Source: Thalassia testudinum (taxonomy: Eukaryota > Streptophyta > Magnoliopsida > Alismatales > Hydrocharitaceae). From it: a stretch of 64,000 nt of DNA. The stretch is from NCBI GenBank assembly GCA_037157565.1, contig JAZHRO010000039.1, forward strand, positions 48,856,001 to 48,920,000, read 5' to 3'. The first letter of the stretch is position 1, and each line of letters starts with the position of its first letter. Below are positions 1 to 11,455 of this stretch, piece after piece. A model generated the notes under the pieces. That model had not been told where the DNA came from. It saw only the letters and a program-made list of their open reading frames with translations, and made no database searches. Made by a program: the position numbers and the translations under genes.

Positions 1-1626
1 AGAACTTGGGTTCAACAAATAAAATTTATACCGGAATAGAAATCCCGGGTCGAACTCAGGGAGGCGGACGTTTGATTAAAAATACGCATTTGTTTTATTT
101 GTCATGAAACAAAATAGCTGGTTGAAAGCTATTTAACAAATAATAAATAGAAGAGAGAGAGAGAGAGAATATTACAAATAAAAGTAGAAGGGATGAAGAA
201 TAAACATGGATTTCATTATCAGAAGTTGTTCGTTACACTACTCATTACGACAAGAAAGTGGGAAATGATTACACTAGAAAGCAATAAATCTACTCTAGAA
301 AGCAGTAAAAAGAATTGAGAGAGAGATATCCTCCTCGATTGCTTGGAGGACGAGCCGGACGGGACGACGCTTGGAAGAAAGGGAACGGAGCGGGAAGAAG
401 GAGGACGAAGTAGGAAGAATGGGAACGAAGCAGCACATTGTCATCGTCGCAGGATCCGCTTCTCGAATGTAGAGAGAGGACAACCGCAGGATGCTCCACG
501 AAGGAGGACGATGGTGGAAAAATTAAGATTTTTACTCTAGAGGAGCATCCCGAGTTTGGGACAAGCTCTTAGAGCTTTGGAAGGGGTGAGAGAAGAGAAG
601 AAGGGATGACAAATTTGTATGGAGGGGGGTCTCCTTTCATAGTTGCAAGGATTGAGGGCATTTTGGTCATTACATTTTAAAAATCCGTCACTAAAGGCCT
701 GAACGTGGCCTTCGTGGGCCACACACGCGCACCCACTCGCCTCCCCGTGCCTCAACACACGCCCACGTCCATCAAATCTTGGTCGTTTAATCATGAGATC
801 GAACGGTTGAGAGTGCTCCACGCCGCTCCTCAACCGCGCGCCTCAACGCGTGAGATCCTGCATCACGCGAGGGCGTCAGATGGTGCGTGGAAGCTATCAG
901 GTGCGCACAGCCGCTGGATCTTCATCGTGCGGTCGATCGCGCCTGCGTGCCCACTGCAATTTGAGGCGTGTGAGGGCTCGATCCCGCGCCTCCTCGCTGC
1001 GTTAAGGAGCTCGACCAATGCACTACAAGCGCGTTTGTGTCGAGCGCTTAACTCAAGCGCGTGCCTCACAACCATTGGATCTTGATCCAACGACGAAGAA
1101 GCGCTGGCACGAAGTGCTTCAGCGGGTGCGTGCAACCTGTTGGGCGGCCAAGATGGCACCACGTGGCGCCATCTTGGCCGTCCATCTTCTGAGTGATGTA
1201 GATGGTGCCACAGGTATTGGATTTGATCGATTTTCGCGTCGTTAGGCTGCGATCGTCGATCCGAACCCATCCATGCAGTCAAATTTGTCGTCTGAAGTGC
1301 AGATTAACACCATCTTAGCCCTTGATCTTCTAGGGTTCCTCGATCTCTATCTGATGCTATGGATATCCGATTAGGACGATCTTGGAGTCGTTGAACTCCA
1401 ATCGTCGCCCTGATCAAATCCGAATGGTTGGATCTTCAATCTGAGGCCCTGATAAAAAATCGTCCTGTCCCTGACCATAAAAGGAGACAATTAACCTCTA
1501 TTTTATTTAGACTAATCTAAATGCAAGATGATGCATGTTATGCAATATTTATAGTATGTAATGCAATTCTATGCTTAAGAACATGCATAAATAGATATTT
1601 TATGTAATATAAACATGTTTACATCA
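1..1626 (-). mobile_element. 3' LTR of element A (left LTR, truncated by window edge)
   Basis: This matches the LTR at 5864-7947 over nearly its full length; only about 70 bases are missing at the left edge. The element reads on the minus strand, so this is its 3' LTR. Its inner end at 1626 reads TGATGTAAAC on the minus strand, directly after a polypurine tract. It has one copy of the roughly 377-bp segment that is doubled in the partner LTR. It has also lost one arm of the palindrome found at 7001-7026: only ATCCGTCACTAA at 683-694 remains. A GA microsatellite lies near 152-168. ORFs in it are chance. Confidence 0.88.
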
Positions 1627-1639
1627 CACCCCCATGCCT
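1627..1639 (-). other. Polypurine tract of element A
   Basis: On the minus strand this reads AGGCATGGGGGTG and abuts the TG of the 3' LTR. It is the expected plus-strand primer site for reverse transcription. The same GGCATGGGG core precedes the 3' LTR in B (11444-11455) and C (18367-18379). Confidence 0.85.
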
Positions 1640-2186
1640 ATCATTTGCAAGTCCCTAACGAAAATTACATGCTATTTATAAAAGAATTAGGTTTGATTAC
1701 TTGGGCATAAGTTATTTTCAACATTAAGAAATTTTTTACTTAGGATCTAAACTCTCAAAGACACAACAGTGCCTGGGTATCTGCCAAAATGCAGACTGCC
1801 TCAAGCCCTCGCCTTATTCAAAGAAAATTTTCTTTCTCTTTTTCTTCTTTTCTTTTTTTTTTTGAATTTTTGAGTTTAGGGTTAAAGAGTGGCTTTCTAC
1901 AGCCATTCAACGCACCCAAGATTTGATGAGAACCCTATGTTCTAAGCATCTTATTATGAATGTGATAGACTCGTTGATCGGCAATTAGAACGGACTTCGA
2001 GTTTCTACACCTCTAGGTGACCTTAAAAAGAGAGTTCTGCTAAAGGTGTATCTTTACAACCGGTAGCTTTCTCCCTACTTTTATTTTTATGGGGTCAACA
2101 CAAGGGTGAATCTAGGGTATATCTTCCCAATTTATTCTGCTTCTCCACTTCTTTCTAAGTGTTTTGGGATTTTTCAGTGAATTTCA

Positions 2187-2440
2187 TGAGCTGGGTTCTG
2201 GACAACCAGTCGATGAGTTGTTACCACCGATAACTTCTAGCCATACTCATGTGGCGAAGTGTAGTTTATTTCTTTTGTTTTCTTTTTTTTCTTTTCTCCT
2301 TTTCTTTTCTTTTTATAAGTAGGTGGCTTCCCTAGTCTAAGATTTACCTAAAGGCAATAAAAAGAGAATGGTCCAGTGACTGGGCTCTGGACAACCTACC
2401 TATGGGTTGTTACCCACGATAACTTGCCAGCCATATCACC
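2187..2440 (-). repeat. Duplicated 3' UTR motif of element A
   Basis: Two related copies lie at 2187-2250 and 2374-2440. On the plus strand both contain CTGG(G)TTCTGGACAAC or a close variant, then a GTTGTTACC block and AACTT..AGCCAT. A pyrimidine-rich tract (purine-rich in sense) separates them. The same motif, twice, occurs in B (10609-10670, 10833-10895) and D (49594-49662, 49806-49868). Function unknown; an RNA structure is possible. Confidence 0.75.
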
Positions 2441-2837
2441 CTAGAAGGTTTATTAGCTACCCAATTTCCGTTAAAACCGCCGATCAACAAGTCAGTGAAA
2501 AGAAAGTGTGTAGATACTTTAGACTTAAAGTTTCCTCAAACCAGAGGGCGGGTTGATAAGTCATATACTTATCACCCAAACTTATTTACTCAAATTAAAA
2601 TAGAATTCAAGTTGGCGAGGACTCGAAAAACAAATCGACATTTTAGTGGATACCTGGGCTGATTAAGCCCAAAAACCTGAAGGGTCTTTGTGTTTAGATC
2701 CTAATGTAATATTTCCTAAGATTGAAAAGTCCTAATGTCCAAGTATTCCTTCATAATTCCATAATTTTTTTTATATATAAATAAAAGAAAATAAAATGAA
2801 TCTATAGAGATGACGAATTAATTCAGAGATGGATATT

Positions 2838-2851
2838 CACCCCCCATGCCT
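2838..2851 (-). other. Internal polypurine-like motif of element A
   Basis: The minus strand reads AGGCATGGGGGGTG, preceded by an ATGAGGAGATTACA-like stretch. The same pair (AATGAGGACATTGCA then GGCATAGGG) occurs at 10271-10308 in B and 16998-17035 in C, and a matching version near 50262-50295 in D. It nearly duplicates the terminal polypurine tract. It may be a second plus-strand initiation site; that is inference. Confidence 0.65.
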
Positions 2852-2853
2852 AT

Positions 2854-4714
2854 CTAATGTAATCTCCTCATTATATTAAAAAGACAAAACAGAGTGGAAA
2901 AGAGTAGAAAGCACCTGAATTGCGTAAATGACAGGTTCGCTCCGAGATAAATAAAAATTGTATACGTGCTGAATTTAGTGCCTTCAGCTAGGCACACTAT
3001 ACAAAGAAGAGAAATAAAGAATTCACAGGTACAGGTCAGAATCAGAATAAAAAGATTCACCTTAGGACCTACCAGCAGATGTCCACAGATGTGGACCAGA
3101 TTGTGGTGCAAACCCATACCCCATGATCGAGAATATCTAAGGTAATGAATAAAAATTACCCAAAACCTAAAATCAGTATGCAAGTGGGGTCGGGCCTGCG
3201 ATTTATGAGGATGCAACCCAAGACCAAAAAGTCGGGTTACAGAGAAGTCAAGCTCCAAAGGATAATCAATGAATGTGTGCTTGGGTTGGACATCCTCAAA
3301 ACAAATGTCGTAAGGGTCCTGGTTTGATGGTTTAAGCTTAATTGGAACCCTTAGACTCGGTCTTCTACTTCCTCCGGAGTTTGCTTCCCAAATCAGAATT
3401 TCCCAGGTTCTATTCTTCTCATTCAGAATGTCAAATTCCAAGACCTCCTGCATATTAATCACCCCGTCTGAAATTTCCAAGTCTAAAAGATGTGGCTGAA
3501 TCAGAATTGACTTGGATCTAGTTATCTTAAAAATAGAATTGTCAGTAAGCTCAATGGGTGTAACTGACAATCAGGGCATTGAATTGAATCCTCCAGAAAA
3601 TGCGATTCTGGATCCGTCATGTGAGCCCCAATAAGATCAATTTCCTCAGTTATTGGGCTATTAAAAGATTTAACTGATTCCGCAAGCCCAATCATCTCAC
3701 AGAAATCATGTTTTATAAACTCACGTGAGACTTCGCAAATTGAATCTTCACCATCAGAATCAAAGAAATCAAAATCCGTATTAATGTACGTCCCAAAATC
3801 ATCCGTCACTTTCTAATCCATGGAGACATACGTTTCCTCGTACCCCGACTCAAGGATTTCAGGTGAAGAAATCAGATCATCCTTAATTGGTTTCTCTAGA
3901 TCAATCTGGTCAGCCTCGTAACACATGTCCCCCCCAACAGGTGCCTGAATGGGTTTTGACATTGACTCTCCTGATGGGGGTTCATCCTGGGAATCATCCC
4001 AAGATTGAACTAAAGCAACCACAAATCTCATTCTCAGTTTTGATAACTTCCCAAGTAAAAACTCACCCAGGTTCTTATCCTTAACATCCTGGAGCCAATC
4101 TAACAAATACTTGTTCAGATCATTTACCATTTCAATCAAGGGCTCCAATTCTTCAACGCAAGGTATTGGCTAAACTTCTAAAGATTGTATGGTATTCCTC
4201 AAGTTAGCCAAAACCTTATCTTAAACCTAGTTAACCTGAACCAAATACTTCTAAAGGTTGTATGGTTCAGGGTTGGGCGGGTTTGGGATCAATGCAGAGG
4301 AGTTAACGAATTGAGATTTGTGGTACCCTTCCTGATAATAGGTCATTTTGGATTATTCAAAAGGTGGTGATGACCTAAAGGCAGTGTATCAGACGATGTG
4401 TAAGGATCAGTGTATCCTCCTTGATTGTAGATCGTATTAGGTTGTCCATGAAAGGGTGGCGATCTATAATTGATGTGGCTCTAAGAAGGATAGAATTCAC
4501 AATTATGGTGTTCAGGGTTAGACCCTAAACATGGAGGTCCAGAACTGTATCCCCAATCTGAGTCATCCCAACTAACCAATGGCTGACTACAGTACGAGTC
4601 AAGATAATCGTCATGTTGAGGATAACTCATAACAGGAAGGAAAGAGCGGGAATGCGTATAAAATGTGGAAAGATTCATGATAGAAGAGAGGAAAAAAGGT
4701 GCCCTGCAATACAA
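2854..4714 (-). pseudogene. Element A long ORF of unknown function (decayed)
   Basis: Minus-strand remnant colinear with the ORF at 8462-10156. Order from the N-terminus: a Tyr/Pro/Asp-rich region (4714-4481), a short helical segment with LGEFLLGKLSKLRM (4148 region), an acidic middle (3809-3522), then SKSILIQP and near the C-terminus WGMGLHHNLVHICGH followed by a hydrophobic stretch (FILILTCTCEF). At least two frameshifts (between 4481 and 4148, and near 3540-3570) and a stop at about 3810 break it. It lies where gag-pol should be, yet no nucleocapsid CCHC, protease, RT or integrase motif is visible. I do not recognise the family. It could be a diverged gag or an env-like accessory ORF. Conservation with B shows it was once a real gene. 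Confidence 0.7.
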
Positions 4715-5842
4715 GCAATCAATCCTGTCCTTAAGTGGGCTAGCCTAAAGACCTACAGACTCTCAGAACCCATCTTGAGATAAAGAAATGCTTTGATCTA
4801 CTTCTGTCTGTTCAATCCAACCAGTTAGAAGGAGGGACTGGGGAGAAGGTTCTTCCTTCGGTTTGCGCCTCTGGTTCCTAGTGTACCCCCCAGCCGCGAT
4901 CGTTTGATTCTGCTCCCCTAGCTAGACATCAGATTGAACAGTAGAAACAGACTAATCAAAAATAATCTCGTTCTGGGCTCCGAAGAGCAAGTCGAATCCT
5001 TAAGGCCAATGTCTACTCTATTTTATTTAGGGCTAGGTTTGAATGTGCTTTGGAATGTGATGGGCCCTTTATCTATGTTGTGCCCTTAATGATTGATTGA
5101 TGTGTGTGTGCGTACACAACCAGTGATTTTCAAGCAAGATTATTTTTTTGATGCGGTGAATTTTGGGGTTCAAATCTTGCTTAGTAGCTTTTAGGATTCA
5201 ACTTTAGGTATTTTCAAACAAGTTTTGTTGACACACCAGGCTTTGAAAGCACAGGTGAAGTTGTTTTCCTTTGAAACTTAAAATAATGTGGAGTGTCTGG
5301 TAAATCCCTAAGAGTTGAACCTATGCGGCAGCTACTTGATGAGTTGATTTTAATTGAAGTGGTGCAGCCCAATCAACTCAAACAATTAGCCTGTTGCACC
5401 ACTTAATTAGGCACACAAGTGATTACCTAATCTGATTTCTACTCAATTATGTGTTTGGATGTGTATAGCAGGTCCAAAGATCGGTTTACCAGTTGAGTTT
5501 GAAAATCAAATGAGGTTATGTACCTCTGTGAGATTTTTTTTAATTTTTCTTTTTAAATGTGGAGGTTGAGGCCGATGTAGGTGTCAAACAAACAAACAAA
5601 ACTAACCTTAAAGTTTATAAGAACACCTAGGTTAATTTATGTTTATGTTATTACGTGGTGGAACGAAAACTAATGGGTAGGAGGTGGGGGAAAACTTACA
5701 AAATCTTCAACAGCATTTTGCTCCAATCTACTGCTTTCGCTCATCTCAAAAGAGTACCTGCAATCACAATAAAAAAGGAGAGAAGTGAGATAAATGATTC
5801 GTAAGTTGGAAAACATGAAAAAAAAAATCAAAGAGCGTCGCC
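4715..5842 (-). other. Leader of element A
   Basis: Untranslated region between PBS and ORF. A block at 4831-4934 (sense core GGAAGAACCTTCTCC with a CGCGGCTGGGGGGT upstream) is conserved just before the first ORF in B (8189-8303) and D (57995-58096). The rest is alignable with 60887-61652 of D. It may hold packaging or dimerisation signals shared between autonomous and non-autonomous members; that is inference. Confidence 0.7.
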
Positions 5843-5860
5843 TCCCCAGCAATGGCGCCA
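5843..5860 (-). other. Primer binding site of element A (tRNA-Asp)
   Basis: The minus strand reads TGGCGCCATTGCTGGGGA, complementary to the 3' end of plant tRNA-Asp with two mismatches from TGGCGCCGTTGCCGGGGA. Three bases separate it from the LTR end. This primer use is typical of the Athila/Tat lineages. Confidence 0.88.
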
Positions 5861-5918
5861 AAATGTTGAAACGTCAAAGTACTACGCTATCGAATTCGAT
5901 TTTGAAAACCTGTCATTA

Positions 5919-6672
5919 TAGTTTGAATAATGAAGAACTCAGGTTCAACAAATAAAATTTATACCGGAATAGAAATCCCGGGTCGAACATAGGGAGGCAG
6001 ACGTTTGATTAAAAATACGCATTTGTTTTATTTGTCATAAAACAGAATAGCTGGTTGAAAACTATTTAACAAATAATAAATAGAAGAGAGAGAGAATATT
6101 ACAAATAAAAGCAAAAGGGATGTAGAATAAACATGGATTTCATTATCAGAAATTATTCGTTACACTACTCATTACGACTAGAAAGTGAGAAATAATTACA
6201 CTAGAAAGCGATAAATCTACTCTAGAAAGTAGTAAAAAGAATGGAGAGAGAGATATACTCCTCGACGATCACTTGGAGGACGATCCGGACGGTTGTAGTT
6301 TGAATAGCGAAGAACTCAGGTTCAACAAATAAAATTTATACCGAAATAGAAATCCCAGGTCGAACTCAGGGAGGAGGACATTTGATTAAAAATATACGTT
6401 TGTTTTATTTGTCATGAAACAGAATAGCTGGTTGAAAACTATTTAACAAATAATAAATAGAAGAGAGAGAGAATATTACAAATAAAAGCAAAAGGGATGT
6501 AGAATAAACATGGATTTCATTATCAGAAATTATTCGTTACACTACTCATTACGACTAGAAAGCGGGAAATGATTACACTAAAAAGTAATAAATTTACTCT
6601 AGAAAGCAGTAAAAAAAATGAAGAGAGAGATATCCTCCTCGACAATCGCTTGGAGGAAGAGCCGGATAGGAC
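5919..6672. repeat. 377-bp tandem duplication inside LTR A
   Basis: Two head-to-tail units start at 5919 and 6296, each beginning TAGTTTGAAT and running to the GATCCGGACGG / GAGCCGGATAGG region. The partner LTR (1-360) has a single copy. The two LTRs are identical at insertion, so the duplication in this one (or loss in the other) came later. Confidence 0.85.
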
Positions 6673-7000
6673 GACGCCTGGAAGAAGGGGAACGGAGCGG
6701 GAAGGAGGACGAAGTGGGAAGAACGGGAACGAAGCAGCACGTCATCATCGTCACGGGATCCGCTTCTCAAATACAAAGAGAGGACAAACACAGGATGCTC
6801 CATAAAGGTGGACGAAGGTGAAAAAATTAAGATTTTTACTCTAGAGGAGCATCCTGGGTTTGGGACAAGCTCTTAGAGCTTTAGAAGGGGTGAGAGAAGA
6901 GAAGAAGGGATGAGAAATTTGTATGGAGGGGGTCTCCTTTCATAGTTGCGAGTGAGGGCATTTTGGTCATTACATTTTGAAAATCATTAATTCAAGACCG

Positions 7001-7026
7001 TTAGTGACGGATAAATCCGTCACTAA
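7001..7026. promoter_or_regulatory. Perfect palindrome upstream of LTR A promoter
   Basis: Arms TTAGTGACGGAT (7001-7012) and ATCCGTCACTAA (7015-7026) are exact reverse complements with a 2-base spacer. It lies upstream (minus strand) of the TATA-like site. Related inverted repeats occupy the same place in LTR B (12380-12412) and LTR D (48103-48129). Confidence 0.8.
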
Positions 7027-7947
7027 AGGCCTGAAAGTGGCCTTCGTGGGCGGTGCGTGCACGCCCACCCGCCTCCCCACGCCTCAATGCATGCCCACGC
7101 CCATCTGATCTTGGCCATTCGATCGTGAGATCGAACGGCTGAGAGCGCTCCTCGCCGCACCTCAACGCGTGAGATCCCGCATCACGCGGGGGCGTCAGAT
7201 GGCGAGTGGAAGCTATCGGGTGTGCACAGCCGCTAGATCTTCATCGTGCGGTCGATCACGCCCGCGCGCCCACTCTAATTTGAGGCGTGCGGGGGTTCAA
7301 TTCCACACCTCCTCGCCGCGTTAAGGTGCTCGACCAACGCACTACGGGCGCGTTTGTCTCAAGCGCCTAACTCAAGCACGCGCGCCTCACAGCCGTTGGA
7401 TCTTGATCCAACGACGGAGAAGCGCTGGTGCGAAGTGCTTCAGCGGGTGCGTGCGGCCAGTTGGGCGACCGAGATGGTGCCACCTGGCGCCATCTTGGCC
7501 ATCCATCTTCTGAGTGATGTAGATGGTGCCACGAGTATCGGATTGGATCGATTTTCACGTCGTTAGGCTATGATTGTCGATCCGAACCCATCCATGGGGT
7601 CGGATTTGTCGTCTGAAGTGCGGATTAACACCATCTTGGCCCTTGATCTTTTAGGGTTCCTCGATCTCTATCTGATGCTATGGATAACCGATTAGGGCGA
7701 TCTTGGAGTCGTTGAACTCCAATCGTTGTCCCGATCAGATCCATACGGTTGGATTTTCGATCCGAGGCCCCGATAAAAAATCGGCCTGTCCCTGACCATA
7801 AAAGGAGACAATTAACCTTCATTTTATTCAGACTAATCTAAATGCAAGATGATGCATATTATGCAATATTTATAGTTTGTAATGCATTTATATGCTTAAG
7901 AACATACATAAATAGACATTTTATGTAATATAAATATGTTTACATCA

Positions 7948-8461
7948 CTACTAAACAAGGTTAAATCCTAAAAGACACATCATCAAATAACGTTGTTTGA
8001 GAACGCTGGTTGTGCATGCAGACACATTTTAACTGATCATTAAGGGCACAACCCATCTAAAGGGCTCATCACATTCCAATAGCACGATCATCCCAAGCCT
8101 AACTAAAATCGAGTAGACGTTGGTCTTAGGGATTGATTCGCTCTTCGGGTTTTAGACTGAGATTTTTTTCGATTAATCTGCTTCTGCTGACCCATCTAAT
8201 GTTGAGCCAGGGGAGTAGTGTCAAACGACCACGGCTAAGGGGTACACTAGGAACCGGAGGCGCAAGCGAAAGGAAGAACCTTCTCCCCAGTCCCTCCTTC
8301 TAACTAGTTGGATTGACCGGATAAAAGTAGACTAAATCGTTTATAATCTCAAGACAGGTCCTGGGAGTCTGTAGGTCTTTAAGCTAACCCACCTAAGGAT
8401 AGGATTGATTGCTTGTACTACAGGACACCTTCCTCTTTTTTGTTTTCCCTCCTATTCTATC
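7948..8461 (+). other. Leader of element B (5' part outside window)
   Basis: This aligns with the reverse complement of the A leader, beginning CTACTAAACAAGG against CTACTAAGCAAG in A (about 5190). The conserved pre-ORF block is at 8189-8303. The B 5' LTR and PBS lie left of element A, outside the window. Confidence 0.75.
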
Positions 8462-10156
8462 ATGTATCCTTCCACTTCTTACACGCATTTCCCATCCTAT
8501 CCTCCTACCACCACTTATCCCCAAGATGATTACTATTCCGACTTGACTTGTAATTACCCATCCACTAGTCGGGATGACTTTGATTGGGGATATGAATACA
8601 GACCTCAGTGTCTAGGGCCTAACCCTGGACAACAAGACTATGATTATTGTCCTTCCCAAAGCCACAATGATTATAGATCTTCATCCTTTAATCACCAAAC
8701 CAACCCAATCTACAATCAGGAAGGATATAATGATTATAACACCTACCATAGGTCACCACCATTCTTTAAACAACCTGAAATGACCTACAATAAGGGAGGG
8801 ACTCGAGAACCTCGACATCTTGACTCCCCTAGATTTAACCCAAACCCACCCAAACTTGAATCGAACCAATTGGTTCAGGTGAACCAGATCCAGGATAAGG
8901 TGTTGGCTAACTTGAGGAACACCATCCAATCTTTAGAAGCTCAGCCAACACCACGCATTGAAGCATTGGAGCCTATGATCACAATGATTGATGAGCTGAA
9001 TAGCTCTTTATTGGATTTGCTCCAAAGTGTTAAGGATAGGGACCTGGGTGAGTTTCTTCTTGGGAAATTGTCGAGGTTGAGGATGAAATTTATGGTTGCC
9101 CTAGTCAAATCTTAGGGTAATTCTCAAGATGAACCCCCTTTAGGAGAGCCAATGTCTGAACCCACTGAGGAGCCTATCGGGAGGGATACATATTCTGAGA
9201 TTGGAAGTGACCAGGTTGGGCTAGAGCAACCCTTTGAGGATGAATCGAGTTTCTCACCGGAGATCCTAGAGCCAGGGAATGACAAAAAATATGACTCCAC
9301 AGACCATGAAATGACATATGATTTTGAGACATATATAAATGAGGATCATGGATTCTTTGACTCTGAGGGTGAAGAATCGTTTGGCGAAGTCTCATTTGAT
9401 CCCAAGGAAGAGGATTCTCGTGAGACAATCGGGCTCGAGGAGTATGATGAACCATTTGACAACCCGATAATAGAGGAATTTGATTCGGTTGGGGTTAACT
9501 TGGAGGACCCGAATCTTGATGATTCAATTAGTAACCCCATTCCTCATCCGCACCCCAAAGAGTTGACTTCTAAAATCATTGTTACCAAGTCAATCTTGAT
9601 TCAGCCAAGATTTCTAGACTTGGGTGAATCATATGGGGTGAATGATATGCTAAAGGTCCTAGAGCCTGAGTTCTTGATGTTGAATGATAGAATTGTTGAA
9701 ACAAAAATTTGGGAGGCTAATTCTAAGGGAACTTTGATTTTGGATCTAAGGATACCTATGGACCTGAAACCACCTACTTTCTACTAAGACCCTTACAATA
9801 TCTTTCACGTGCAACCCAAGCTCGAAATAACTGATTATTCTTCTGAGCTAAATGTTAAGTGGACCATCGCACCTATTGAACCATCTTTACCTGTCGTCCG
9901 ACACTTTGGTCTTGGGTTGCATACCACTAAACAGCAGGCCCGGCCCAACAAATACAACAACCTTCGGTTCTGGGTGATTTTCATCCAGAACCTGAGAACC
10001 ACTCAACCCTGGGGTATGGGTCTGCATCATAACTTGGTCCACATCTGTGGACATATTCTGTTGGCGGGTTTGAGGATCAATATTTTTATTTTGATTCTAA
10101 CCCACACTTGTGAATTCTCAATTTCTTCTTTGTATGTATATGTTATGCCTAGCTAA
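8462..10156 (+). pseudogene. Element B long ORF of unknown function (two in-frame stops)
   Basis: A single frame of about 564 codons is open from ATG 8462 to the stop at 10154-10156, interrupted only by TAG at 9113-9115 and TAA at 9785-9787. The element A copy has Trp at the first site and Gln at the second, so both stops are explained by C-to-T/G-to-A transitions. Regions: residues 1-120 rich in Tyr, Pro, Ser and Asp; about 140-215 helical, with LGEFLLGKLSRLRMKF; about 230-380 strongly acidic; then KSILIQPRFLDLGES; RFWVIFIQNLR; WGMGLHHNLVHICGH; and a hydrophobic tail that could span a membrane. No zinc knuckle or pol motifs. It sits directly after the leader, in the gag position. I do not recognise it. 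A degenerate gag or an env-like protein are alternatives. Confidence 0.75.
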
Positions 10157-11417
10157 AGGCATTAAATTTAACATGTGTGTATACACTCTTCTCTCTGCGG
10201 AGCTGATCGAATTTTCACGACACTCAGGTGATATTCTATTTACTCCGCCCTTTTCATGTCTTTACTTTTACAATGAGGACATTGCATCATTTAGGCATAG
10301 GGCGGTGGATACTTAATCCTGAAATCATTTTGTTAACTCCGTCGAATTTCTTTTAGTTTTCTTTAAAAAAATTTTGAAAATTTGAAAAAGATATAAAAAG
10401 AAAGAAATTAGGAAAAGAGAACTTAGGCATTTGGAAGTTATTAACTTTAGGAAATGATACGAGATGACCTAAACACTTAGACTCTTCAGGTCTTCGGGCT
10501 CAATTAGCCCGGGTGTCCACTCGAATGTAAACTTAGTCTCGAGTCCTCGCCAATCCAAATTCATTTTAGTTTCTTCAAAAATTGGGTAGCTAATGAACTA
10601 TCTAGGGTGGTATGGCTGGCAAGCTATCGGTGGTAACTGCTCATTGGCTTGTTGCTCAGAGCCCAGTCACAAGACTATTTTCATTGTACTACCTTTAGGT
10701 AAACTCTTAGATCAGGAAAGCCACCTACTTAAAAAATAATAATAATAAAGAAAGAAAAAAATATATATAGAAAAAAAAATAATAGAAAAAGGAGAAAATA
10801 AAAAAATAAATAAAACCACACTTCACCGCACGAGTATGGCTGGCAAGTTGTCGGTGTTAACAGCTCATCGGCCGGTTATCCAGAACCCAGCTCACAAAAA
10901 AATACACAATAGTTCCCAAAACACTTAGGGAAGAAGCGGGGAAGTATAATAAACTAGGGAAATATACACTGGGTTCACCCTTGTGTTGACCCCATAAATA
11001 AAAGTAGGGAGAAAGCTACCGATCGAAAAGATAAACTTCTAGGAAAGATTACCTAAGGTCGTAGAAACCCGAATTCCGTTTTAACGACCGTCTAATGAGT
11101 CTTTCACTATTTTCACAAGATGCTTAGCACTTAGAGTTCTTTTCGAGTTTTGGGCAGGTCGGGTAACCGTAAAAAGTTATCCCGGAACTCTCAAACTCCA
11201 AAGGTACAAAAAAAATTAGAAAAGAAGAAAAACAAAAAAATGTATTTTCCCTTTTCAAATAAGGCAAGGGCTTGGATGGTCTGCATTCTAACAGGCACCC
11301 GGGCATTATTGAGTTTTTGTAATTAGGTCTTGGGGTTGAGATTTTCTAAAGCAATCAACGAATTTTGTCTAAATACTCGAATCCTGATTCTACTTTTATA
11401 CATAGCATTTAGGTTTA
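10157..11417 (+). other. 3' untranslated region of element B
   Basis: Internal polypurine-like motif at 10271-10308 (CAATGAGGACATTGC, then TTAGGCATAGGGCGGTG). The duplicated motif is at 10609-10670 and 10833-10895; both copies contain TATGGCTGGCAAG and end near CAGA(G/A)CCCAG. An A/G-rich tract lies between them at about 10729-10818. Same order as in A and D. Confidence 0.75.
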
Positions 11418-11455
11418 TTTTTGCTAGGGACTAGCAAAAAGTAAGCATGGGGATA
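11418..11455 (+). other. Stem-loop plus polypurine tract of element B
   Basis: TTTTTGCTA (11418-11426), loop GGGAC, TAGCAAAAA (11432-11440): a perfect 9-bp stem. It is followed by AGCATGGGGATA and then the LTR TG at 11456. The stem recurs in C (18342-18363) and, with one mismatch, in D (49046-49064). Confidence 0.82.

Larger units (their letters stand above)
1640..2853 (-). other. 3' untranslated region of element A
   Basis: Non-coding stretch between the ORF remnant and the polypurine tract. It aligns in order with 10157-11443 of B and 49039-50431 of D. In all three it contains two copies of a roughly 60-bp motif separated by a homopurine (sense) tract, and near the ORF end an internal polypurine-like motif. 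A decayed stem-loop version lies at about 1643-1665. Confidence 0.75.
5864..7947 (-). mobile_element. 5' LTR of element A (right LTR)
   Basis: Complete LTR with TG/CA ends: the plus strand starts TGTTGAAACG after the PBS and ends TTTACATCA. It is 2084 bp because of an internal tandem duplication absent from the left LTR. A TATA-like CTATGAAAGG lies at about 6938-6947 (minus) and a strong palindrome just upstream of it. The right flank CTACT (7948-7952) would be the target duplication; the left copy is outside the window. The flank is the leader of element B, so A inserted into B. Confidence 0.88.

Noticed and set aside
2854..3570. Membrane protein gene of 238 codons
   Set aside because: It is the frame-shifted C-terminal part of the element A ORF, with an extension past the natural end into 3' UTR sequence.
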